49,283 bases of DNA from Anaerolineae bacterium. Lineage in GTDB: Bacteria > Chloroflexota > Anaerolineae > Anaerolineales > UBA11579. This document shows, one piece after another, positions 30,539-37,762 of this stretch. The translations under genes were made by a program, and so were the position numbers. The DNA is taken from NCBI GenBank assembly GCA_004297445.1, contig SCUK01000027.1, positions 1 to 49,283 on the forward strand, given 5' to 3'. Numbering within the stretch: the first letter of the stretch is position 1; each line of letters begins with the position of its first letter. The notes below the pieces were generated by a model. It searched no databases. It was not told the DNA's origin and saw nothing but the letters and a program-made list of their open reading frames with translations.

Positions 30539-31345
30539 TTATGGCCGTGGGCCGTTGGGCCGGCCCGCAGGCGGCGCGCCCGTGGGCGGGTTTCCGGCCG
30601 GGCCGCCGGGCAGGGGGTTGCCTGCTGACGCATTGCCCGTGGGCGGGGTGACCTGACCCGCGCCCGCTCCCCCGCCGCCCGTTTCCTGCAGGTTCTTAAT
30701 CTGCACGTCGCCGTGGTAACACCCAATCAGGTAAGGGAAACTGTCGGTCACATGATAGTGGTAGATGCCATTTGCATATTCGGGTGTGGCGGTAAAGTGG
30801 CCGTTGCATTCGTCCAGGTCGGTGGGCGTTGAGCCATCCTCATCGGTGTAGGAGTACAGCGGGAAGCCGTCAAAGGCAAAGCCGATGAGTTGGCCGTCGG
30901 TGCCGTCCAGCAAACAGCCGGGCGCCTGGTGGTAATGGTAGCGCCCCATCTGGTCCGGGTGGCCGAGGCAGTTGTCGAAAACTTCGTGCTCCACGGCATC
31001 CAGCCCATCCGCCGTGTAGGGATTGTAGAACAGCACGCCGTTGACCATCACGCCGATGGCGCCCATGCCGGTTGGCGTAGTATTCAGCGAGTATTCGGGA
31101 TTCAAGGGCATTTCCAGCGTGTAATCTGCGGTGCGCGGCGTGTTGGGGTTGACCTGCTGGGTGGCGTGGTCCGGCAGGCCGTTGGTCTGGATGAACAGCG
31201 TGTCGCCCTCAATAGTGGCGGTCACATTCGCATGGCCTTCAAAGGCATCCAGGACGTTGTACTCGGCTTGTGCCAGGGCCGGCGCGGCAGCCGCCGCCAG
31301 CAGGGCGGGCACGGCCAACAGGATTAGAGCAATACGGGAAGACAT
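30539..31345 (-). CDS. Secreted YHYH-domain protein
   Basis: A 268-residue exported protein. The signal peptide ends at APALAQA (about residue 26). The domain contains the family hallmark twice: GRYHYHQAPG and GIYHYHVTD. Between them is a conserved GFAFDGFPLYSY, with cysteines in DNCLGH, PGCLLDG, ECNGH and GCYHGD that could form two disulfides. The His pairs suggest metal binding; YHYH proteins have no settled role. The last 45 residues are a Gly/Pro/Ala-rich tail. A strong GGAGGTG precedes the ATG, and a small ATGGTT-T-AACCAT palindrome (31363-31375) lies upstream. Confidence 0.85.
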   Translation of the reverse strand: MSSRIALILLAVPALLAAAAAPALAQAEYNVLDAFEGHANVTATIEGDTLFIQTNGLPDHATQQVNPNTPRTADYTLEMPLNPEYSLNTTPTGMGAIGVMVNGVLFYNPYTADGLDAVEHEVFDNCLGHPDQMGRYHYHQAPGCLLDGTDGQLIGFAFDGFPLYSYTDEDGSTPTDLDECNGHFTATPEYANGIYHYHVTDSFPYLIGCYHGDVQIKNLQETGGGGAGAGQVTPPTGNASAGNPLPGGPAGNPPTGAPPAGRPNGPRP

Positions 31346-31461
31346 CGTACACCTCCGGGGTTATGGTTTAACCATTAGTAGCGGAGGAGCGTAAGCCCGG
31401 TGCGAAGCCGGTGTAAACGGGCAGTAAAAAGAATTCAGGGATTCCGTATGATGGATGTCAT

Positions 31462-31485
31462 CAGACAGTGGGCTGAAGCCCACTG
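31462..31485. repeat. CAGACAG-family stem-loop, copy 1
   Basis: CAGA followed by CAGTGGGCT-GA-AGCCCACTG, a perfect 9-bp stem. It lies between the divergent ends of the YHYH and membrane-protein genes. Confidence 0.75.
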
Positions 31486-31524
31486 CATCTCATCTAAACT
31501 TCTACCACCCCCTGAACGAGCCGA

Positions 31525-32574
31525 CTACTGTACCATTCGCAGCAGGATCTGTTGCAGGCTCCACACCGTGAGCGGGATGAATAGCGCGGTGAGGAACTGG
31601 CGCAGGGTTCCGGCATCCCATGGCCAGGTCGGTATCTTCTTGAGTTCGGCGCGGAATTCCATCAAGGCAGAGACGCCTGTCCGGAACTGCCCGATGTCGT
31701 CCAGTTTGCCGGTGTCCATCTTGTTCTGCAGGTCCCAGAACGCCTTGTTCAGTCGCGCGTTGTTTTCTTCGGAAACCCGCTCTTTTTCTGCCACCAGACG
31801 CAGATGGATTCCGTAAAGCGGCACGATGAAGGCGAGGAGGGCGGTGCCTGAGTTCAACACCAGATAGAATGCCGCGATGGCATCGCCTGTACCCGCATCT
31901 CCCCAGGCATCGGCAGTCACCTGATTAAGCAAAGTGTACAGGATGAACACCATCCCCACGCGGGAAGTAAACACGGATAAGCCGTAAAGGGGCGACAAGT
32001 TGAACAGGTTTATTTGTTTAACGCGGTCGTATACCCGGCTCACCGCACCCAGACTGCGAAATGCATAATAAAATGTAGATACGGAGAACGGGGCGATGAC
32101 AAACATCACCGGCCAAAATAGGAATCTGGAATAAGGGGTGAAGAAATGGCTGTCGATGATGCTGGGTATGCTGGGAATAGCGAGGGCCATTATTACAAAG
32201 CTGAACCACAGGATGCCTGCGCCAGCGCGGCGCGGCAATCGAGAGAAATCCACTCGAAGGGCCTCGAATTCAGCATCATTCACATCCAGCGCCGAGCGAA
32301 ATCCGTCAATGGTTTGGACCGCCACGCGCCGCATATAGTAGTATGTGCCGGGTGAAATCGTGGCCCACAAGTATATTGTGAGCAGCACCGGCGTGGAAAA
32401 TTCTCCTGCTGGTAGGCTGCCATCCGCCCACATCAGCAGGTGGTGGATGGTGACTACCGCTACATAAAACAATCCAAAGAACAGCAGGCCGGGAATCGGC
32501 AGGCGTTCGATCCAATCGTAAATACGGTCAATCAGGGCAACAGACTTGGGCAGGGCGCGGGCTTCGACGGCCAT
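31525..32574 (-). CDS. Multi-pass membrane protein of unknown function
   Basis: A 349-residue membrane protein I do not recognise. Hydrophobic segments lie near residues 30-47, 58-80, 120-140, 150-172, 195-225 and 232-255. They are followed by a charged helical stretch (LVAEKERVSEENNARLNKAFWDLQNKM, about 260-290) likely to form a coiled coil, and a final membrane helix near 325-345. The second ATG at 32574 is preferred over 32595 because GAGAGAGG sits eight bases ahead of it. No neighbours suggest a role. Confidence 0.65.
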   Translation of the reverse strand: MAVEARALPKSVALIDRIYDWIERLPIPGLLFFGLFYVAVVTIHHLLMWADGSLPAGEFSTPVLLTIYLWATISPGTYYYMRRVAVQTIDGFRSALDVNDAEFEALRVDFSRLPRRAGAGILWFSFVIMALAIPSIPSIIDSHFFTPYSRFLFWPVMFVIAPFSVSTFYYAFRSLGAVSRVYDRVKQINLFNLSPLYGLSVFTSRVGMVFILYTLLNQVTADAWGDAGTGDAIAAFYLVLNSGTALLAFIVPLYGIHLRLVAEKERVSEENNARLNKAFWDLQNKMDTGKLDDIGQFRTGVSALMEFRAELKKIPTWPWDAGTLRQFLTALFIPLTVWSLQQILLRMVQ

Positions 32575-32640
32575 GTGGGCTTCCTCTCTCTCCATCCGAT
32601 GAGCGATTTTACACCCGCGCTCCCCTATGCTACAAGAGAA

Positions 32641-32652
32641 ATCAGACAGTGG
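32641..32652. repeat. CAGACAG-family repeat, decayed half copy
   Basis: ATCAGACAGTGG is identical to the left flank and arm of copy 1 (31460-31471), but the right arm is missing. Confidence 0.4.
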
Positions 32653-32700
32653 TTGGCGATTTCATTCGTGTGAGTGGTGGAATCCAACTGTCAGATTGAC

Positions 32701-32726
32701 CCAGACAGCGGGCTCTCGCCCGCTGT
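32701..32726. repeat. CAGACAG-family stem-loop, copy 2
   Basis: CCAG followed by ACAGCGGGC, loop TCTC, GCCCGCTGT: a perfect 9-bp stem. Its left flank TGACCCAGACAGCGGGCT is identical to that of copy 3. Confidence 0.75.
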
Positions 32727-32787
32727 GATTCACAAACAACATCACTCCCTCATCCATTTGTCGGGTAGACGTACCAGTCGGCTTTGT

Positions 32788-32793
32788 TACAAT
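32788..32793 (+). promoter_or_regulatory. -10 box for a probable leaderless C39-like peptidase mRNA
   Basis: TACAAT ends nine bases before the ATG at 32803; the gap CACACCCTC has no ribosome-binding site. Confidence 0.55.
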
Positions 32794-32802
32794 CACACCC
32801 TC

Positions 32803-34044
32803 ATGCGATTGGCCCGCATCCTCCTTTTCCTTGCTGCTATAGTGCTTGCGTCTGTGCTGGTGTACCAGATTCCGGCGGTGAACTCGCGTCTGGCCTGGCG
32901 GTTGGATTTTGCCCGCACCAGCCTGCGCATGTGGCTCAACCCCGCCGGCGCATTGCCCACCGCCGCCGCCGGCCAGCCCACCGCAACCGGCGAGGTGGCG
33001 GCCGTGTTCCCCACAGCCACGCTGCGCCCGCCCACCGCTACACCCGCGCCGCCCACCCCCACCAACGAGCCTTCGCCAACGCCGTTGCCTTCGTCCGCCC
33101 AATTGCCCGCCCCTGCCTGGGAACAGCAGGGCCCCAACAACTGCGGCCCGGCCACCCTGGCCCTCTACCTGCGCACCTTCGGCTGGGAGGGCGACCAGTA
33201 CGATATCTCCGACCTCATCAAGCCGGAAAGCGCCGACCGCAACGTAAACGTGGAGGAACTGGCCTTCTGGTCGCGCAATCATGCCGGTTGGCTCAGCACC
33301 CACTATCGCGTCGGTGGCGACATCGAGACGCTCAAACGCTTTCTTGCCAATGGCCTGCCCATCATGATTGAAGAAGGAACGTATCTCGAAGAGACCTACT
33401 GGGACAACGACGACCACTGGTCCGGCCACTATCTGTTGCTCACCGGCTACGATGATGGGGCACAGACGTTCACCGCGCAGGATACCTTCCTTGGCCCGGA
33501 CCGCACGGTGACGTATGCCCAACTGCTGGAAGGCTGGGAGCAGTTTAATTACGTTTACATCTTCCTCTACCTGCCGCATCAGGAAGCCACGGTACAGGCC
33601 ATCCTTGGCGAAAACTGGGACCCGGACGTGAATCGCCAGAACGCGCAGGCCTCAGCCCAGGCCGCCACCGAAGCCGCCCCGGACAATCCCTTCGCCTGGT
33701 TCAACCTCGGCAGTAACCTGGTGTACTTCGAGGAGTACGCCCGGGCCGCCGATGCCTATGACGAGGCGCGCCGCCTCGGTCTGCCCCAGCGCATGCTGCG
33801 CTACCAGTTCGGACCCTTCCACGCCTATTTCCACAGCAACCGGTTGGATGACCTGTTCGTCATCGTGGACTACTCCCTGCAAATCACCCCCAACAGCGAA
33901 GAAGCCCTCGTGTGGCAGGGGTGGGGGTACTACCGCCAGGGCGATGAAACCCAGGCGATTGAGTCGTTTCGAGAGGCTTACTGGCACAATGTTAATTCCT
34001 ATGACGCGCAATATGCCCTGGACTATGTTGGGGCCGCGCCATGA
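32803..34044 (+). CDS. Membrane-anchored C39-like cysteine peptidase with TPR repeats
   Basis: A 413-residue protein. An N-terminal transmembrane segment (about 5-22) is followed by a Pro/Thr/Ala-rich linker (about 45-100). A papain-like C39-type domain comes next: GPNNCGPATLALYL carries the nucleophilic cysteine, GHYLLLTGYDD the histidine and FTAQDTFLG the aspartate. The C-terminal 130 residues contain two to three TPR-like repeats (NPFAWFNLGSNLVYFEEYARAADAYDEAR and SEEALVWQGWGYYRQGDETQAIESF). It likely cleaves or binds peptides outside the cell, with the TPRs mediating a protein contact. The start at 32803 is chosen because of the TACAAT box and because the longer frame runs through a palindromic repeat. 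Confidence 0.85.
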   Translation: MRLARILLFLAAIVLASVLVYQIPAVNSRLAWRLDFARTSLRMWLNPAGALPTAAAGQPTATGEVAAVFPTATLRPPTATPAPPTPTNEPSPTPLPSSAQLPAPAWEQQGPNNCGPATLALYLRTFGWEGDQYDISDLIKPESADRNVNVEELAFWSRNHAGWLSTHYRVGGDIETLKRFLANGLPIMIEEGTYLEETYWDNDDHWSGHYLLLTGYDDGAQTFTAQDTFLGPDRTVTYAQLLEGWEQFNYVYIFLYLPHQEATVQAILGENWDPDVNRQNAQASAQAATEAAPDNPFAWFNLGSNLVYFEEYARAADAYDEARRLGLPQRMLRYQFGPFHAYFHSNRLDDLFVIVDYSLQITPNSEEALVWQGWGYYRQGDETQAIESFREAYWHNVNSYDAQYALDYVGAAP

Positions 34045-34080
34045 CCTGGATAGCGTCGTGAACCGGACCGACACCTGACC

Positions 34081-34109
34081 CAGACAGCGGGCTTCAGCCC
34101 GCTGTTTTC
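34081..34109 (+). terminator. CAGACAG-family stem-loop, copy 3, acting as a terminator
   Basis: CAG then ACAGCGGGCT-TC-AGCCCGCTGT and TTTCC. The 10-bp perfect stem and short T-run 37 bases after the peptidase stop make termination likely. Confidence 0.7.
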
Positions 34110-34237
34110 CTGTCTGACAATTCCTCCAACTGACCCAACTTGAGCCTCCCCCGCAAGCCGAGCGGCGTTTCCACCTTTCGGCGGATTTTTCGCACCGGTC
34201 GCGCGGCTATGCTGGGAACAGTTCAGGAGGATAACCC

Positions 34238-34462
34238 ATGTCTTTCGGCTTGAAGTTCCTGTTGATTGTGCTGGTCCTGTGCCTGATGCTGATGGCGTTC
34301 GGCGATCCAGTCGCCGCGGCCACGGCCGATGCTTCCAACTGCAACCGCGAACCGGTGACCTCAGTGGAAGCCGGTGTATTGGCGGCCAACGTGCTGCGCA
34401 GCGCCTACCGGTTTGTGATGCGCCTGCTTAACCTGCAAAGCGAAGATGTGATTGCGCAATAA
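34238..34462 (+). CDS. Small secreted protein of unknown function
   Basis: A 74-residue protein that is mostly signal peptide plus a short mature part. Residues 1-26 are a signal (K6, a Leu/Val/Met core, then DPVAAA). The mature 48 residues hold one cysteine (ASNCNREP) and an amphipathic helix (AGVLAANVLRSAYRFVMRLLNL). The ATG follows a good AGGAGG ribosome-binding site, and a strong intrinsic terminator lies directly after the stop codon, so this is very probably a real monocistronic gene. No family is recognised. Confidence 0.65.
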   Translation: MSFGLKFLLIVLVLCLMLMAFGDPVAAATADASNCNREPVTSVEAGVLAANVLRSAYRFVMRLLNLQSEDVIAQ

Positions 34463-34463
34463 T

Positions 34464-34496
34464 AATGTCGCCCCGGGATACCGGGGCGACATTTTG
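34464..34496 (+). terminator. Intrinsic terminator after the small secreted protein
   Basis: AATGTCGCCCCGG, loop GATA, CCGGGGCGACATT, then TTGG. The 13-bp perfect stem starts two bases after the TAA. Confidence 0.85.
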
Positions 34497-34513
34497 GCTG
34501 AATCAGATTCAAT

Positions 34514-34547
34514 TACTAATTACCACTTTCCAATTCCCATCTCATCC
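34514..34547. repeat. Degenerate ATTAC-type repeat next to the DUF4287 gene
   Basis: TACTAATTACC, then TTTCCAATTCCCATCTCATCCC. It resembles the stretch at 9028-9068 in order and wording, and it runs into the end of the DUF4287 gene. Confidence 0.35.
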
Positions 34548-35111
34548 CGCCGCCTCATATGCCTTCTTCATCCATTCCAGCACTTCGGCGTCAACATCTT
34601 TTGGGGAGGTGAGCTGGATGCGGTGCGTACACATGCCGTTCCACATCTCGCCGCCTTCCAGCTTACCCTTGGGCGCCTGCCCCTTCAACTGAATACCGAG
34701 GTCAATCCGAGTCTTGGTGGTCGGCTGGATGAGGGCAAACTGCTTCTTCCGTCGCAGGCTCACCGAATTCTTTTTCGGCGCGACTTCCACATCCTTGCCG
34801 AGTTTCAACGCCGCGGCCAGCAGTTTATCGTAGATGGGTTTGAGTTCCTGCTTCTTGGAATACTGAATCGCTACCAGGTCATCGCCGCCGGGTGGGGGCG
34901 TGCCCGCGGTCTCCTCACGGAAGATCAGGCAGATCATATTGGCGAACCCATGCGAGATGCCGTGCTCGCCCTTGAGCAATTTCATCATCTCGCCGTGCTT
35001 CTCCAGTTTGCTGGCGGCCAGCACCTTGAACCACTGTTCAAGACTCTTGCCGGTTTTTTCCGGCAAATTGTCAATCATCGTCTGTACGCCAGGTTCCTTG
35101 CGGTAGGCCAT
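34542..35111 (-). CDS. DUF4287/DUF5655 protein
   Basis: A 189-residue soluble protein. The N-terminal 60 residues match DUF4287 (MIDNLPEKTGKSLEQWFKVL, LLKGEHGISHGFANMI). The C-terminal part resembles DUF5655 (IYDKLLAAALKLGKDVEVAPKKNSVSLRRKKQFALI, RIDLGIQLKG), a fold with an exposed basic face. Such two-part proteins are common in soil bacteria and their function is unknown. The ATG is preceded by CAGGAG. On the minus strand a TATAAT lies at 35145-35150. Confidence 0.8.
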   Translation of the reverse strand: MAYRKEPGVQTMIDNLPEKTGKSLEQWFKVLAASKLEKHGEMMKLLKGEHGISHGFANMICLIFREETAGTPPPGGDDLVAIQYSKKQELKPIYDKLLAAALKLGKDVEVAPKKNSVSLRRKKQFALIQPTTKTRIDLGIQLKGQAPKGKLEGGEMWNGMCTHRIQLTSPKDVDAEVLEWMKKAYEAAG

Positions 35112-35165
35112 AGGTCTCTCTCCTGAATTAGAACGAATGGGCTAATTATAACAGAAATCCGGCTG

Positions 35166-35198
35166 ACTGTCTTCAGACAGTGGGCTGAAGCCCACTGT
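35166..35198. repeat. CAGACAG-family stem-loop, copy 4, with an overlapping alternative hairpin
   Basis: ACAGTGGGCT-GA-AGCCCACTGT (35177-35198) is a perfect 10-bp stem. ACTGTCT-TC-AGACAGT (35166-35181) is a second perfect 7-bp stem sharing ACAGT with it, so the two cannot form together. Confidence 0.75.
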
Positions 35199-35233
35199 GC
35201 CGCACAACCCCCACTACCTGAGCGAGTTGTTCT

Positions 35234-35281
35234 TTGACACTTTAGGGAAGTTGTGGATAATAGAACTTATATTCTATTATC
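35234..35281 (+). promoter_or_regulatory. Near-consensus promoter with operator palindrome over the -10 box
   Basis: TTGACA (35234-35239), a 16-base spacer and GATAAT (35256-35261) form one of the best sigma-70-type promoters in the window. The -10 box is the left end of a perfect inverted repeat: GATAATAGAA (35256-35265), CTTATA, TTCTATTATC (35272-35281). A dimeric repressor bound there would block the -10 and the start site. The region is much more AT-rich than its surroundings. Confidence 0.7.
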
Positions 35282-35305
35282 ATTCCCGCGAACATGGAGG
35301 CCGAT

Positions 35306-35470
35306 ATGCGCTACGAGGATTGGATTCGTTACGAGCAACTCCGGGAGGACCGCAAAGCCCGCCGCGCCAACCAGACTGCCAGGAACAAGGGGCGGCTGGT
35401 AGCGGTCGTGCGCATCTTCAAGCGGGCGCGTGCAACACGTAGACGTCTACCGGCTCGGATTTCCCTTTGA
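35306..35470 (+). CDS. Small basic ORF behind a palindrome-controlled promoter
   Basis: A 54-codon frame beginning MRYEDWIRYEQLREDRKARR and ending LPARISL. The ATG follows a strong GGAGG at the right distance and lies about 45 bases after the -10 box at 35256-35261. The product would be strongly basic (about one third Arg and Lys), with an acidic and aromatic first third and a basic helix after it. I recognise no family. Its last 53 bases overlap the 3' end of the opposing cyclase gene, so the transcript would be antisense to it. It may be a real small protein, or the promoter may instead make a regulatory RNA. Confidence 0.45.
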   Translation: MRYEDWIRYEQLREDRKARRANQTARNKGRLVAVVRIFKRARATRRRLPARISL

Positions 35471-36224
35471 GTTCCAGGCGGCGCATTTCCAGCCCCGCCG
35501 TGGAACGGCCCGCGGCCTGCAGGGTGGTCGGCGTCGTCAGGATTTCGCCGGCAGCCGCGGAGGAGGCCAGCCGGGCAGTGACGTTCACATTGTCGCCCAG
35601 GGCAGTAACGTCTACCATCCCGCCAGTCTGACCCACCGCGCCATAAAATGCATTGCCTGTGTGCACGCCCACACCCACACCCACCCAGGGACCTTCCGGA
35701 CTGCCGTGCCCGGTGGCACGCAGCAGTTCCTCTGCGGCCCGCAGTGCCGCGCCCGCGTGGTCGGTAGCGAAGCCGGGCAGGAAGTAACCCGAAACCTGGT
35801 CGCCGGCCAGTTTATCCACCGCCGAGTCATGTTCCGTAAGGATGTGAGTACTCACCTTGTAGAATCGGTCAATGAGGCGGCGGAACTCCGCGGGCGGCAT
35901 GCTTTCCGCCAGCGTGGTTGACCCGCGGATATCCGCAAAGAGCATGGACAGCACGATTTCCACGCCGCCCTGGTACTTGTCAGCAAAGTCGTCGCATGCA
36001 TTGCACATATGGGGATTGACCCGCGAAGGACGCGTGCCATATATCGTTCGTACCACCGCGCCGCCAATGCCGCGGAAGGGGGCATAGCAGAACTTGCAGC
36101 GCGTGTTGCTGGGCAGGCTGTAGAACAGTTTTCGCTTCTTGTTAAAAGCCGCGACTTCGCCCTTTTCGATCATCGCTCGCCAGGTGGCTTCGATTTCTGC
36201 GGGGCTTTCTGGGCCTTTGGCCAT
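35418..36224 (-). CDS. Class III adenylate/guanylate cyclase with N-terminal Cys4 motif
   Basis: A 268-residue soluble cyclase. The N-terminal part has a CKFC (C43, C46) and CNAC (C74, C77) set likely to bind a metal, framing YAPFRGIGGAVVR. The catalytic domain (about 92-262) has the metal aspartates in LFADIRGSTTLAE (D98) and LAGDQVSGYF (D142), the purine-contacting lysine in AVDKLAG (K138), GVGVHTGNAFYGAVG, and VTALGDNVNVTARLAS with the transition-state Asn/Arg. It should make cAMP or cGMP. GAGGT precedes the ATG. It follows the miaB-like gene by 49 bases on the same strand and may share its promoter. Confidence 0.88.
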   Translation of the reverse strand: MAKGPESPAEIEATWRAMIEKGEVAAFNKKRKLFYSLPSNTRCKFCYAPFRGIGGAVVRTIYGTRPSRVNPHMCNACDDFADKYQGGVEIVLSMLFADIRGSTTLAESMPPAEFRRLIDRFYKVSTHILTEHDSAVDKLAGDQVSGYFLPGFATDHAGAALRAAEELLRATGHGSPEGPWVGVGVGVHTGNAFYGAVGQTGGMVDVTALGDNVNVTARLASSAAAGEILTTPTTLQAAGRSTAGLEMRRLELKGKSEPVDVYVLHAPA

Positions 36225-36273
36225 ACATCTACCTCACAAATAGGATGTCGCCCGAATCTTCAGGCGGTGGTGT

Positions 36274-37638
36274 TCACTGAATGCTGACGAACTCCAGCGG
36301 GGCGGGGGCGTCGGCGTGCTGCGGCAGCAGCCGGGCCTGCATGCTCCACGGGCCGGTCCAGGTCACCTGCACCGGCAACACCCGGCCGCGCAAGTCCTGC
36401 TCGCTTTCCACGAAGACCAGTTTCATGTTGGGCGTGCGGCCGCGCCAGCGGCCCTTCACTTTTTCCTCAAACAAGACCTCAACCGTCTCGCCCAGGAATT
36501 TCTGGTTAATCTCGCCCACGATGCGTTCCTGCTGGTCTTCCAGCATTTGGAAGCGTCGTTTCTTCTCTTCTTCGGTCAAATCGTCCGTCATGCGGCGCTC
36601 GGCCACCGTGCCGGGGCGGGTGGAGTAGCGCGCCAGGTGCGCCACGTCCAGCCGCAGGTCTTCCAGCAGATCGTAGGTCTGCTGGAACTGGGCTTCGGTC
36701 TCGCCGGGAAAGCCGACGATGATGTCGGTGGCGATGGACACATCCGGGATGGTGGCGCGGATGCGCCCTACGAGGGCGCGGTACTGCGCGTTGGTGTAGC
36801 CGCGTTTCATGTTTTCCAGCACGCTATCGTCGCCGGCCTGCACAGGCACTTCAATATGCGGCATCACCCGCGGCAGGTCGGCCACGGTGTCCAGCAGGTC
36901 ACCCGTCATCCAGTTGGGATGGCTGGTAAGGAAGCGCAGGCGTTCCAGCCCCTCGACCTCATCATGCAGGATGCGCAGCAGGGCGGCCAGGTTCGGGCCA
37001 TCCGGGATGTCTTTACCATAACGGTCGACAATCTGCCCCAACAGCGTGATTTCTTTCACGCCCTGGCGCACCAGCGAACGCACCTCGGCCACGATGTCGC
37101 CGACCGCCCGGCTGCGTTCCACGCCGCGCTTGTAGGGGATTATGCAGAAGGTGCAGGCATGCGAACAACCCAGCACCACCGGCACATGCGCCGTCACCAG
37201 TGAATTGCGCTCGTACAGCGGCAGCGGCAGGGCTTCGTCCTGCAGGTCAAACCGCTCCGCCAGCGCCGCCAGCTCCATCTGTTTGCTTTCATCCTGGGTC
37301 AGGTAAGCCAGCAGCGGGCCGGGGTCGGAAGGCGGTGAGAACACATCTACATACGGGAAGCGTTCGGTCAGCGCTTCATGGCCTTTCACGCCCACCATGC
37401 AGCCCATCAGGTTAATCGTCAAGTTGGGATTGGCGGACTTCAGCGGCTTAAGCGAAGACAGACGGCCCACCGCCTTGTCTTCCGCGCTCTGCCGCACCAC
37501 GCAGGTGTTGAGCACGATGACATCGGCATGCTGCGCCTCGCTGGCTGGCTGGTATCCCAGCCGTTCCAGCGCCGAGGCCACCCGCTGCGAGTCGGCCACG
37601 TTCATTTGGCAGCCTTCGGTCCAGATGTGGTATTTCAT
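36274..37638 (-). CDS. miaB: MiaB-type tRNA methylthiotransferase (radical SAM)
   Basis: A 454-residue radical-SAM methylthiotransferase. The N-terminal domain has the three cluster cysteines in TEGCQMN (C10), LNTCVVRQSAEDKA and LMGCMVG. The radical-SAM core has GCSHACTFCIIPYKRG (CxxxCxxC). The C-terminal 65 residues resemble a TRAM RNA-binding domain (GETVEVLFEEKVKGRWRGRTPNMKLVF). The NTCVVRQSAEDKA form fits MiaB, which adds the 2-methylthio group to i6A37 of tRNAs, better than RimO. ATG 37638 starts the family sequence; the TTG at 37650 is an alternative. A minus-strand TATAAT lies at 37682-37687. Confidence 0.88.
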   Translation of the reverse strand: MKYHIWTEGCQMNVADSQRVASALERLGYQPASEAQHADVIVLNTCVVRQSAEDKAVGRLSSLKPLKSANPNLTINLMGCMVGVKGHEALTERFPYVDVFSPPSDPGPLLAYLTQDESKQMELAALAERFDLQDEALPLPLYERNSLVTAHVPVVLGCSHACTFCIIPYKRGVERSRAVGDIVAEVRSLVRQGVKEITLLGQIVDRYGKDIPDGPNLAALLRILHDEVEGLERLRFLTSHPNWMTGDLLDTVADLPRVMPHIEVPVQAGDDSVLENMKRGYTNAQYRALVGRIRATIPDVSIATDIIVGFPGETEAQFQQTYDLLEDLRLDVAHLARYSTRPGTVAERRMTDDLTEEEKKRRFQMLEDQQERIVGEINQKFLGETVEVLFEEKVKGRWRGRTPNMKLVFVESEQDLRGRVLPVQVTWTGPWSMQARLLPQHADAPAPLEFVSIQ

Positions 37639-37700
37639 GGATGGATGCAAGAGTCTTGGCTCAATCAGAGGTTGAAGAGAAATTATATCAGGATTGGTGA

Positions 37701-37729
37701 TTGACCAATAAGACCGCGGGCCTTAGAAT
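37701..37729 (+). promoter_or_regulatory. Promoter of the beta-propeller lipoprotein gene
   Basis: TTGACC (-35), a 17-base spacer and TAGAAT (-10), 33 bases upstream of the ATG. It lies back to back with the TATAAT of the divergent miaB-like gene. Confidence 0.65.
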
Positions 37730-37762
37730 CGACCATCTTAACTAGGATGAGAGGAAGAAATC

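Noticed and set aside
32674-32802. Upstream extension of the C39-like peptidase
   Set aside because: It would run through a palindromic repeat and the TACAAT box; ATG 32803 begins the membrane anchor.
35197-35442. An 81-codon frame overlapping the palindromic promoter region
   Set aside because: It would translate the -35/-10 region and the palindrome; the GGAGG-linked ORF at 35306 is better supported.
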